Shown: positions 1 through 7,332 of the stretch, in pieces
Layout: each line of letters opens with the position of its first letter
How positions within the stretch are numbered: position 1 is the first letter of the stretch
Assembly (NCBI GenBank): GCA_031426455.1
Contig: JANPLI010000181.1
Coordinates: 16,069 to 80,068, forward strand
Length of the DNA: 64,000 nt
Direction of reading: 5' to 3'
Origin: JANNMJ01 sp031426455
GTDB taxonomy: Bacteria; Bacteroidota; Bacteroidia; Cytophagales; Hymenobacteraceae
Program-made: the position numbers and the translations under genes
Notes under the pieces: generated by a model
Databases searched by the model: none
Seen by the model: only the letters and a program-made list of their open reading frames with translations
What the model was told of the DNA's origin: nothing

Positions 1-20
1 GCTTTGCCGCAACGGCCTCC

Positions 21-1295
21 GTGCCCCAGGACACGGCCATTTTTGACCTCATCGCCCGCGAAAAACAGCGCCAGTTGCACGGCCTGGAGCTGATTGCGTC
101 AGAAAATTTCGTCTCGCCCCAGGTAATGGCCGCGATGGGCTCGGAGTTGACGAACAAGTATGCCGAAGGGCTGCCTGGCAAGCGGTACTACGGTGGCTGC
201 GAAATCGTCGATCAGGTCGAGCAACTCGCCATCGACCGCGTGAAGGCGCTCTTTGGCGCGGCCTGGGCCAACGTGCAGCCGCACTCCGGCGCGCAGGCCA
301 ACGCCGCCGTGATGCTCGGCATCCTGAACCCCGGCGATACGATTCTCGGCTTCGACCTCAGCCACGGCGGCCACCTGACGCACGGCTCGCCGGTGAACTT
401 CTCCGGCAAGCTCTATAAGCCGACGTTTTACGGCGTAGAGCGCGAAACCGGGCTGATCGACTTCGACAAAGTGCTGGAAACCGCCCGCCGCGAACGGCCG
501 AAGCTCATCATCTGCGGGGCCTCCGCCTATTCGCGCGATTGGGACTACGCCGCGCTACGCCGCGCCGCCGACGAGGTGGGCGCCCTGCTGCTGGCCGATA
601 TCTCGCACCCGTCGGGCCTGATTGCGCGCGGGCTGCTCAACAACCCGCTCGACCATTGCCACATCATCACCACCACCACCCACAAAACCCTGCGCGGGCC
701 GCGCGGCGGGCTGATTATGTTGGGCCAGGACTTTGAAAACCCAATGGGGCTACGCACGCCCAAAGGCGAGTTGAAAATGATGAGCGCCGTGCTCGACGGC
801 GCCGTGTTCCCCGGTACGCAGGGCGGGCCGCTCGAACACGTGATCGCCTCGAAAGCCGTGGCGTTCCTGGAGGCCCAGTCCGACGCTTTTCTGACCTACA
901 TTCAGCAGGTGAAAATCAACGCCGCCGCAATGGCAGGCGCCTTCACGGCACTGGGCTACGACCTCATCAGCGGTGGCACCGACAACCACCTGATGCTGAT
1001 CGACCTACGCTCGAAAGGCCTGACCGGCAAGCTGGCTGAGAACACGTTGATCAAAGCCGACATCACCATTAACAAGAATATGGTGCCGTTCGATGACAAA
1101 TCGCCCTTCGTGACGAGCGGGATGCGCGTCGGCACGCCCGCGCTGACCTCGCGCGGCCTCGGGGAAGCAGAGATGGGCCGCGTCGTCGAACTGATCGACC
1201 GCGCCCTGATGAACCATGACAACGAGACGGAATTGAAGGCCGTGGGTCGGGAAATCAACGGCTGGATGGCGAACTACCCGCTGTTTGCTTACTGA
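21..1295 (+). CDS. glyA: Serine hydroxymethyltransferase
   Basis: PLP enzyme that interconverts serine and glycine with tetrahydrofolate and supplies cytosolic one-carbon units. Visible landmarks are LIASENFVS near residue 25, the KYAEG.PG.RYYGG segment, and the Schiff-base lysine K222 in TTTTHKTLRGPRGG. The C-terminal folate-binding half is complete. The GTG at 21 gives 424 aa, but the frame is open to the left edge of the window. Related proteins carry roughly 10-15 residues before the DTA.FDLI segment, so the true start probably lies outside the window. The stop codon is itself part of the word repeat that follows, and a terminator lies beyond that. Family assignment is secure; only the start is uncertain. 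Confidence 0.96.
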   Translation: MPQDTAIFDLIAREKQRQLHGLELIASENFVSPQVMAAMGSELTNKYAEGLPGKRYYGGCEIVDQVEQLAIDRVKALFGAAWANVQPHSGAQANAAVMLGILNPGDTILGFDLSHGGHLTHGSPVNFSGKLYKPTFYGVERETGLIDFDKVLETARRERPKLIICGASAYSRDWDYAALRRAADEVGALLLADISHPSGLIARGLLNNPLDHCHIITTTTHKTLRGPRGGLIMLGQDFENPMGLRTPKGELKMMSAVLDGAVFPGTQGGPLEHVIASKAVAFLEAQSDAFLTYIQQVKINAAAMAGAFTALGYDLISGGTDNHLMLIDLRSKGLTGKLAENTLIKADITINKNMVPFDDKSPFVTSGMRVGTPALTSRGLGEAEMGRVVELIDRALMNHDNETELKAVGREINGWMANYPLFAY

Positions 1296-1420
1296 GTGAC
1301 TTTTTTGACTGAGTGACTGAGTGACTGAGTGACTGAGTGACTGAGTGCGCAGAAAACAGTTATTCAGTCGCTTAGTCCCCAGTAATCACTCAGTCACTCA
1401 GTTCCACTCAGTCGCTCAGT
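1292..1420. repeat. Word-repeat locus A (GACTGAGT family, inverted arms)
   Basis: Five to six near-perfect copies of the 8-mer GACTGAGT run from the glyA stop codon to about 1346. After a short spacer, 1363-1420 holds the reverse-complement words (ACTCAGTC, with variants such as AGTCGCTTAGT). The two arms can fold on each other in RNA or single-stranded DNA. The glyA TGA stop is supplied by the first repeat unit. The sequence is seen directly; no function is known. It is the clearest member of the dispersed family described in the findings. Confidence 0.85.
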
Positions 1421-1428
1421 CAACTTAG

Positions 1429-1465
1429 CGGCCGGTGCTCGCGTTTGCGGGGCGCCGGCCGTTTT
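1429..1465 (+). terminator. Rho-independent terminator after glyA
   Basis: A 10 bp stem (CGGCCGGTGC at 1429 with GCGCCGGCCG at 1452, one G-T pair) is followed by TTTT. It ends glyA transcription past the repeat locus. It also makes any tatC start before about 1466 unlikely. Confidence 0.75.
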
Positions 1466-1536
1466 GCTGGGTCTTATTTTCCCTCCTGCTCCGGTTGTTT
1501 TTCGACGACGCGGAGCACCGTCGTTACTTTTTGCCC

Positions 1537-2415
1537 GTGTTTACCCGTCGTTCTCCCCCCCTGAATGCTCCTCCGCCGCTTGCGGCGCCTGCCCCGGCCC
1601 CGGCGCCCGTGGAAGAGGAAGCGCAGATGTCGTTCGTCGATCACCTGGAGGTGCTGCGCTGGCACGTGATCCGGGCGGCGGCTTCTATCCTGGTCTTTAG
1701 CACGGCCGCCTTCTTCGCCAAGGACTTCCTCTTTCACGACCTGATCCTGGCGCCCTCGCGGCCGGATTTCTGGACCTACCGCAAGCTCTGTCAGCTGGGC
1801 GCCGCGCTGCACGCCGACGGCCTCTGCATCCAGAAACTGGCCTTCGTGATTCAGAGCCGCGAGATGAGCGGGCAGCTTTCGATGCACTTCTCGGCCGCCT
1901 TCACGGCCGGGCTGGCGTTGGCCTTCCCGTACACGTTCTGGGAAATCTGGCGCTTCGTGGCGCCGGGCCTGAGCGAACGCGAGCGGCGCAACTCGCGCGG
2001 GGCGGTGTTTTTCGTGGCGATCCTGTTCGCGATAGGGTTGCTGTTCGGTTACTACATCGCCGCGCCGATGTCGATCAACTTTTTGTCGTCCTACCAGGTC
2101 GATGAAAGCATTCAGAATCAGATCGACATCCAGAGCTACGTCTCCACGCTCACCACCATGACCCTGTCGTGCGCCTTCGTATTCGAACTGCCGGTGGTGG
2201 TCTTTTTCCTGGCGAAAGCGGGCCTTGTGAACGCCGCCCTGATGCGTCAGTACCGCCGCCACGCCGTGGTGGTGATTCTGATTCTGGCGGCCGTCATCAC
2301 CCCGCCGGATGTCTCGGCGCAGATCATCGTCACGCTGCCAATTCTGCTGCTCTACGAAGGCAGCATCTGGATTGCGCGGGCCGTGGGCAAAGCCGATGCG
2401 CTGAATGCCGCTTAA
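1537..2415 (+). CDS. tatC: Twin-arginine translocase subunit TatC
   Basis: Polytopic inner-membrane receptor of the Tat pathway, which exports folded proteins with twin-arginine signals. The diagnostic MSFVDHLEVLRWHVIR block at the start of the core, the F.FPY.FWEIWRFVAPGL segment and about six hydrophobic stretches are all present. The frame is open from 1435, but that part overlaps the glyA terminator. Possible starts are GTG 1537, GTG 1609 and ATG 1627; 1537 is used here because the family usually has a short proline-rich leader. A promoter-like TACTTTTTG sits at 1525-1533, which would favour one of the later starts. No tatA or tatB lies in the window. Confidence 0.9.
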   Translation: MFTRRSPPLNAPPPLAAPAPAPAPVEEEAQMSFVDHLEVLRWHVIRAAASILVFSTAAFFAKDFLFHDLILAPSRPDFWTYRKLCQLGAALHADGLCIQKLAFVIQSREMSGQLSMHFSAAFTAGLALAFPYTFWEIWRFVAPGLSERERRNSRGAVFFVAILFAIGLLFGYYIAAPMSINFLSSYQVDESIQNQIDIQSYVSTLTTMTLSCAFVFELPVVVFFLAKAGLVNAALMRQYRRHAVVVILILAAVITPPDVSAQIIVTLPILLLYEGSIWIARAVGKADALNAA

Positions 2416-2429
2416 AGGCTGAAAGCGCG

Positions 2430-3449
2430 CTACGGCTGTCGGCTGCCCGCCGTATTCGCCGCATCGGCGGGCCGCACCAGCTTGGTCAGGTTCACGATCA
2501 GCAGCACGGCGCCCGCCGCCGAACCGGGCACGTAGAACAACAGCAAACCGAACCACGAGTCGCTGGAAGTGTGCTCGAAGAGCTTGAACAGCACGTACGT
2601 GACCGTGATGTAGGCATAAAGTGCCCCCAGCAGCAGGAAGAAGTACGACCCCGTGCGGCGCGCGTACCACGTCAGCCCCGCGCACAGGCCCAACTCCAGC
2701 ACCGCTGCCAAAGCCGACGGCAGGGAGGGCGCCGGTACTTCAAAAAGCGCCGCCAGCAGCGCCGGTAGTGCCACGTTGGCGCCCAGCGAGAGGTACGTGT
2801 ACGCAAAGTGTGGTTTGCGGCGCTGAAAGTCGGCGTACAGGCCCGCGCCCAGCAAGGCCGCGCCCAGCCCAATAGCGCCCCAGGTGAGCGCGGCCGTGGC
2901 GAAAAACTCGAACCGCAGCACGCTCATCGGCGTCACTGAAACCCCCACCCACGCCGCCAGGGTGGTGAGCGCCAGCGCGAGCACGCCCCGGTGGTCGAAA
3001 CGGTAAGCCACGCCCAGCAGTGCCACGGCCGGCACCAGCGTAGCCAGCCCGTAGTGGCGCCCAAACACGCCATACTGGTACTGCACGTAGCCCAGCAGCA
3101 CCAGTGCGCTGAGGCTGCCCAGGAGCAGGATATAATCGGCCGGCACGTCGGGGGGCGTCACGGCGCCCCAGGTGAAAGGCTTTCGGCGGCGAATGGCGTA
3201 GCCGAAACAGGCCGCCACCACCACCGTCAGCAGCGCCACCACCACGCCGTGGCCCAGCGAATCGAGGTTCTCGTAGATCAGCACCCCCACCCCGCCCGTG
3301 AACGTGACGATGCCCAGGTAAAGCGCCGCCCGCAGCTCCCAGTGCAGCGAAAAGGGCCGTGCGGCTTCATCGGCCGCAAGGCGCGCGGCTTGTTCGGGCG
3401 ATACCAGACGGCGGGCCAGCAAGTCGGCCAGGAGGGTGGGGAGCAGCAT
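2430..3449 (-). CDS. DUF2157-type multipass membrane protein
   Basis: About 339 aa. A short N-terminal cytosolic region (LLADLLARRLVSPEQAARLAADE) is followed by roughly ten hydrophobic helices, as in the DUF2157 family of predicted bacterial membrane proteins. Its function is unknown. The reading frame extends further upstream, but that part covers the deoC promoter on the other strand and is rich in basic residues, so ATG 3449 (MLLPTLLADLL) is preferred. It is convergent with tatC, with only 14 bases between the stops. Membrane topology is clear; the family name is a recollection without a search. Confidence 0.75.
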   Translation of the reverse strand: MLLPTLLADLLARRLVSPEQAARLAADEAARPFSLHWELRAALYLGIVTFTGGVGVLIYENLDSLGHGVVVALLTVVVAACFGYAIRRRKPFTWGAVTPPDVPADYILLLGSLSALVLLGYVQYQYGVFGRHYGLATLVPAVALLGVAYRFDHRGVLALALTTLAAWVGVSVTPMSVLRFEFFATAALTWGAIGLGAALLGAGLYADFQRRKPHFAYTYLSLGANVALPALLAALFEVPAPSLPSALAAVLELGLCAGLTWYARRTGSYFFLLLGALYAYITVTYVLFKLFEHTSSDSWFGLLLFYVPGSAAGAVLLIVNLTKLVRPADAANTAGSRQP

Positions 3450-3547
3450 CACCGGGCGGGTAAAGGCGCGTTCCGGGGTGGTTCGCGCGGGCAAAGGAAA
3501 GCCGGGGCGCGCATTTGCCGCCCGGGCGGTACGCTTCAGCCCCGGCG

Positions 3548-3555
3548 TACTTTTG
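3548..3555 (+). promoter_or_regulatory. Promoter -7 box for deoC
   Basis: TACTTTTG matches the Bacteroidota TAnnTTTG consensus exactly and lies about 45 bases before the proposed TTG start. No well-spaced -33 TTTG was found. Confidence 0.55.
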
Positions 3556-3599
3556 CGTTGGGCCTGCGGCAACTCCGCCGGGGTCAGCTGTCGCCGTCC

Positions 3600-4292
3600 T
3601 TGTCACCGACCGTTTTCGACCACACGCTGCTGCGCCCCGACGCCACCCGCGCCGCTATTCGGGCGCTGTGCGCCGAGGCTGGCGCGTATGGTTTCGCTAC
3701 GGCCTGCATTCCGCCGTTTTTCGTGCCGGATGCCGTCGATATCCTGGCCGGCTCCGAAACGGGCGTTTGCACCGTGGTGGGCTTCCCGCTGGGCTATGTG
3801 GTGCCCACGTTCAAAGCACTGGAGGCCGAGCGTGCTGTTCAGGACGGTGCCCGCGAGGTGGATATGGTGCTGAACATCGCGGCCTTTAAAAGCGGCGAGC
3901 TGGCACTGTGTGCCGATGAAATCGGCGCCATCGCCGAAATCTGCCACGACGCGCGGGCCATCCTGAAAGTGATCATCGAAACGGCCCTGCTGACGCCTGA
4001 CGAGCTGGAAAGCGCCGCCCGACTAGCCGCGCAGGCCGGCGCCGATTTCCTGAAAACCTCCACCGGCTTTGCCGCGCGCGGCGCCAGTCTGGACGATATA
4101 CACCGTCTGCGGGCTGTGCTGCCGGCGGGTGTCCGGATCAAAGCGGCGGGTGGCATCCGGACCCGCGCGCAGGCTGAAGCCCTGCTGGCCGCCGGCGCCG
4201 ACCGCTTGGGCTGCTCGGCGAGCGTCAGCATTATTACTTCGGCCGAAACTCCACCCTTATCGTCTGACAATGATGCACCTGCCCCTTACTGA
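3600..4292 (+). CDS. deoC: Deoxyribose-phosphate aldolase
   Basis: Class I aldolase that cleaves 2-deoxyribose-5-phosphate to glyceraldehyde-3-phosphate and acetaldehyde in deoxynucleoside catabolism. The catalytic set is visible: D88 in EVDMVLN, the Schiff-base lysine K152 in FLKTSTGF, and K181 in IKAAGGIRT. About 230 aa, a normal family length. No ATG is available near the N-terminus. The TTG at 3600 puts the conserved FDHTLLRPDAT at residues 6-16 and sits just downstream of a consensus -7 box. The last 20 bases overlap the next gene, which suggests translational coupling. Confidence 0.93.
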   Translation: MSPTVFDHTLLRPDATRAAIRALCAEAGAYGFATACIPPFFVPDAVDILAGSETGVCTVVGFPLGYVVPTFKALEAERAVQDGAREVDMVLNIAAFKSGELALCADEIGAIAEICHDARAILKVIIETALLTPDELESAARLAAQAGADFLKTSTGFAARGASLDDIHRLRAVLPAGVRIKAAGGIRTRAQAEALLAAGADRLGCSASVSIITSAETPPLSSDNDAPAPY

Positions 4293-4827
4293 CTTGCTGC
4301 TTACCTCGCCCCGTACGCTGGTGCTGGTGGCCGTGCTGGGTTTACTGGCCGGTTGTGGCGCGGCCAAGCCGCCACCCGCCGATACCACCCGCGCCACGAC
4401 TTCGACCGCCGGCCCGGACCCGCTGCTGGCCGATGTGGCGCGTTTCCGGCCCGCCGCCGGTTTTGGCACCGTGGTGGTGCCCGACGAAGATGCGGCGGTA
4501 ACGTCTAAAACTACCCCCCGCGACGTCACGGTGCGCGCCACGGCCCAACTCGATGCCTGGGCCGAAGCCAACCGGACGATCAAATCGACGCCCGGCTTCC
4601 GGATTCTGGCTTATACCGGTCCTTCGCGCGACGAGGCGATGAAAATCCGCACCGCCGTCATCCGCCGGGCACCCGACGAGAAGGATTATCTGCAGTTCGA
4701 GCAGCCCACGTTTCGGCTTAAAATCGGCGATTACTTCACGCGCCTCGAAGCCGAAGCCGCTCTGGCCCGCTTCCGCGACGTGATGCCCCGCGCCCTGATC
4801 GTGGCCGAGCTGGTCAGCGTGCGGTGA
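4270..4827 (+). CDS. SPOR-domain lipoprotein
   Basis: 185 aa. A signal peptide ends in the lipobox LLAGC (Cys29), so the protein is predicted to be lipid-anchored in the envelope. A disordered T/A/P-rich linker leads to a C-terminal SPOR-like fold (about residues 105-185, GFRILAYTG...FRLKIGDYFTRLEAEAALARF). SPOR domains bind denuded peptidoglycan glycan strands at division or remodelling sites; that role is inferred here. The MM start at 4270 overlaps the 3' end of deoC. The stop codon is followed at once by word-repeat locus B. Confidence 0.85.
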   Translation: MMHLPLTDLLLTSPRTLVLVAVLGLLAGCGAAKPPPADTTRATTSTAGPDPLLADVARFRPAAGFGTVVVPDEDAAVTSKTTPRDVTVRATAQLDAWAEANRTIKSTPGFRILAYTGPSRDEAMKIRTAVIRRAPDEKDYLQFEQPTFRLKIGDYFTRLEAEAALARFRDVMPRALIVAELVSVR

Positions 4828-4913
4828 GATTTTGTTTTTGGCTTATAGTTTTTGGTTTTTGGTTGACTCTGTTGAAGGCAACGAGCAACAAACAACGAAC
4901 AACAAGCAACTCC
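4825..4913. repeat. Word-repeat locus B (TTTTTGG and AACAACGA words)
   Basis: Begins at the stop codon of the SPOR gene. TTTTTGG words (4835-4865) lead into GTTGACTCTGTTG, which pairs imperfectly with CAACGAGCAAC, and then AACAAC/GAACAAC words follow. The 13-mer GGCAACGAGCAAC is shared with locus C at 14.7 kb. A reading frame crosses this stretch into the amidohydrolase, but the peptide it would add is repeat-derived and unlike the family. Confidence 0.75.
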
Positions 4914-6104
4914 GTGCTTTCCCCCACCCGTATCCAGTCCCTGGCCCGCGCCGCTGCCGCCCACGTCGTGGGGTTGCGCCGCCACCTGCATGCCCATCCA
5001 GAGTTGTCGTTTCAGGAACATCAGACCGCCGTTTTCGTGGAAACCGAGCTGCGGCGGCTAGGGCTGGCACCGGTGCGGATGGCTACTACGGGCGTCGTAG
5101 CGCTGATTGAGGGCCGCAATCCCGGCCGGCGCACGGTAGCGCTGCGGGCTGATATGGACGCGCTGCCGATTCAGGAAACCAACGTCGTACCCTATCGCTC
5201 AACGGCGCCCGGCGTGATGCACGCCTGCGGCCACGACGTGCACACGGCCTCGCTGCTGGGCGCGGCGGCGTTGTTGACGCAGTTGCGTGACGAATTCGAG
5301 GGCACTGTGAAACTGATTTTTCAGCCCGGCGAGGAAGTCATTCCCGGCGGGGCGTCGCTGCTGATTCAGGAGGGTGTTCTGCTGAACCCCGCCCCGGCCA
5401 CGGTACTTGGGCAGCACGTTTTTCCGAAGCTGCCAGCCGGGCAGGTGGGCATCCGCAGCGGGCGCTATATGGCTTCGGCCGACGAAATTTATCTGACCGT
5501 GCGCGGCAAGGGCGGCCACGGCGCAATGCCGGAGCAAAACCTCGACCCGGTGCTGGTCAGCGCGCATTTGTTGGTGGCCTTGCAGCAGATCGTGAGCCGG
5601 CGGGCTAATCCGAAGTTGCCGACGGTGCTATCGTTCGGCAAGGTCATCGCGCAGGGCGCCACCAACGTCATCCCGGAGTCCGTTTATCTGGAAGGCACCT
5701 TCCGCACCCTCGACGAAGCGTGGCGCGACGAAGCGCACGGCCTAATCCGACAGTTGGTGGAGGGCCTGGCGGCGTCGATGGGCGCCACGGCCGAACTGGA
5801 AATCCGGCGCGGCTATCCGTGCCTCGACAACGACCCGCTCGTCACGGCACGCATCCGGGCGGCAGCGGAAGCCTACGTCGGCCCGGCCAACGTCATCGAG
5901 CTGGACCAGTGGCTCGCAGCCGAAGACTTCGCTTACTACTCGCAGGCCGCGCCCGCGTGCTTCTGGCGCCTGGGCACCCGCTCACCGGACGGAGCGCGGG
6001 GCACGTCGTCGGTCCACACCCCTACGTTCGATATCGATGAAACGGCCCTCGAAACCGGCGCTGGCCTGCTGACCTGGCTGGCGGTGCAGGAACTGGCGGC
6101 CTGA
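4914..6104 (+). CDS. M20-family amidohydrolase (aminoacylase/hippuricase type)
   Basis: About 396 aa from GTG 4914. Metal-dependent amidase of the M20 group that releases amino acids from N-acyl or related amides. Seen in order: RRHLHAHPELSFQE near residue 22, ADMDALPI at 79, the metal-binding HACGHD (Cys105, His107) and GEE at 139-141, then the dimerisation insert with GKGGHGAMPE. The C-terminal H is in SSVHTPTFDID. An ATG at 4824 would start the protein inside word-repeat locus B, adding about 30 aromatic and Asn/Thr-rich residues with no family counterpart; this was rejected. The exact substrate cannot be told. Confidence 0.9.
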   Translation: MLSPTRIQSLARAAAAHVVGLRRHLHAHPELSFQEHQTAVFVETELRRLGLAPVRMATTGVVALIEGRNPGRRTVALRADMDALPIQETNVVPYRSTAPGVMHACGHDVHTASLLGAAALLTQLRDEFEGTVKLIFQPGEEVIPGGASLLIQEGVLLNPAPATVLGQHVFPKLPAGQVGIRSGRYMASADEIYLTVRGKGGHGAMPEQNLDPVLVSAHLLVALQQIVSRRANPKLPTVLSFGKVIAQGATNVIPESVYLEGTFRTLDEAWRDEAHGLIRQLVEGLAASMGATAELEIRRGYPCLDNDPLVTARIRAAAEAYVGPANVIELDQWLAAEDFAYYSQAAPACFWRLGTRSPDGARGTSSVHTPTFDIDETALETGAGLLTWLAVQELAA

Positions 6105-6136
6105 ATGGGCGAACGGCCCAGACGGCGCCAGCGCGT

Positions 6137-7207
6137 TCAGGCCGCGGCTTCGCGCAGCCACCGCGTCAGGAGCGGCGCCGTGACCTGAAGACAGTACTGC
6201 TGCTCGACGCGGCGGCGACCGGCGGCGCCGAGCTTCTGGCGCAGCCCATTGGCGTCGGCGTGCAGCAGCCGCAGGGCGTTGAGCCACTCGTCCTGGGTTT
6301 CAGCCAGAAAACCGTTCAGGTGCGGGCTGACGATCTGATCGTTGACGCCCACTGGCGACGCGATCACGGGGCGGGCGGTGGCCATATTCTGAATCAGTTT
6401 GAAGCCGCATTTGCCGCGTTCCCAGGGCGAATCCTGTAGCGGCATAATGCCCACGTCGAAGCGCAGCATCTCGGCTACTTCGGTGGCTTCGGTCCAGGGA
6501 CGCAGCTCAATAGGGACATCGGGTAAATCCAACTGGCCCGATCCAACCGTCACGAGCCGGGCATCGGCTTCGCGGCAGAACTGCGCCAGCGCGGGCTGAA
6601 TGGTGCGCAGGCCCTGGTCGGAGCGCGGCGAGCCGATCCAGCCCACCGTGAACGGCGCGTTGTGCGGCTGCGGCGTGAGCGGGTATTTTTCGAGGTCGAT
6701 CACTGTCGGTAGCTGCTCGATGCGGCGGGCACCCGCCTGCCGGGCGCGGGCGGCGATGTAGTCGTTGCCGGCCACCACCAGCGCCGCGTCGCGCATCACG
6801 CGCTCGATCTTGCCGCCCAGCGCCGTGCGCACGGTCCCGGACGGGTGCAGCTCGTAGCGGTGGAACCAGGCATCGTCGTAATCGACGACGTAGCGCGGGG
6901 CCAGCTTCAGCAGGGCACTTTCCAGCGGGCCAGGCAGCCATGGGAAGGCTTCCATCTGCACCCAGAGCAGGTCGTACTTCCGGCGGGCACTCACCAGCGC
7001 GGCCACCCGGCGGGCGTAGGCGCGGACGGTGTCGAAGTGGCCAGTAGCACCGGGCCGGTTGTAAATTTTGTTGATGTAGCCGTCGCCGAGGAGCGGCGCC
7101 ACGGTCACCTCAATGCCGTGCTGGGTCAGGTACGGGAAATACTGATGAAACCGGTAGCGCGACGAAGCGGCCAGTGCCGAATAGCGGGTCAGGACGAGAA
7201 CTTTCAT
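6137..7207 (-). CDS. Glycosyltransferase, GT4-like (GT-B fold)
   Basis: 356 aa, starting MKVLVLTRYSALAASSRYR. The N-terminal acceptor half is followed by a donor-binding half containing VGWIGSPRSDQG and the segment GIMPLQDSPWERGKCGFKLIQNMATARPVIASPVGVN. That segment carries the E(x)7E-type and nucleotide-sugar contacts of GT4 enzymes. It probably acts at the cytosolic face on a cell-surface glycan; donor and acceptor are unknown. It stands alone rather than in a polysaccharide cluster. A -7-like GACCTTTG (on minus, 7217-7224) lies 9 bases before the ATG, so the transcript may be nearly leaderless. Confidence 0.85.
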   Translation of the reverse strand: MKVLVLTRYSALAASSRYRFHQYFPYLTQHGIEVTVAPLLGDGYINKIYNRPGATGHFDTVRAYARRVAALVSARRKYDLLWVQMEAFPWLPGPLESALLKLAPRYVVDYDDAWFHRYELHPSGTVRTALGGKIERVMRDAALVVAGNDYIAARARQAGARRIEQLPTVIDLEKYPLTPQPHNAPFTVGWIGSPRSDQGLRTIQPALAQFCREADARLVTVGSGQLDLPDVPIELRPWTEATEVAEMLRFDVGIMPLQDSPWERGKCGFKLIQNMATARPVIASPVGVNDQIVSPHLNGFLAETQDEWLNALRLLHADANGLRQKLGAAGRRRVEQQYCLQVTAPLLTRWLREAAA

Positions 7208-7282
7208 GGGCAGCCGCAAAGGTCGGGCGGGCGCGGCCTACATTTCGGGGGCCGTCCTGGCTCCACCACCCGCGCCAGGCCT

Positions 7283-7290
7283 TAACTTGC
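7283..7290 (+). promoter_or_regulatory. Promoter -7 box for the amylase-family gene
   Basis: TAACTTGC, a common variant of TAnnTTTG in this window (also before gatA), 42 bases before the ATG at 7333. It favours the start at 7333 over the longer frame. Confidence 0.5.
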
Positions 7291-7332
7291 GACCAATTCC
7301 GGCTTTTTGCCTTTTTCACTATTTCGTTACTG

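Noticed and set aside
1292..1420. CRISPR or origin iterons at the GACTGAGT repeats
   Set aside because: Units are 8 bp without spacers, arranged as opposing arms, and there is no replication gene or DnaA-box cluster nearby.
1474..2685. Long minus-strand open frame opposite tatC
   Set aside because: Composition is R/G/H-rich with no motifs; it is the shadow of a GC-rich gene on the other strand. The same applies to other long antisense frames, for example at 7390-9210, 17212-18732, 49417-50886 and 51317-52693.
2991..3599. Long N-terminal extension of deoC
   Set aside because: It reads through the DUF2157 gene on the other strand and the deoC promoter, and no aldolase has such an extension.
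7174..7332. N-terminal extension of the amylase-family gene
   Set aside because: It precedes the signal peptide and contains the -7 box; ATG 7333 gives a clean export signal.
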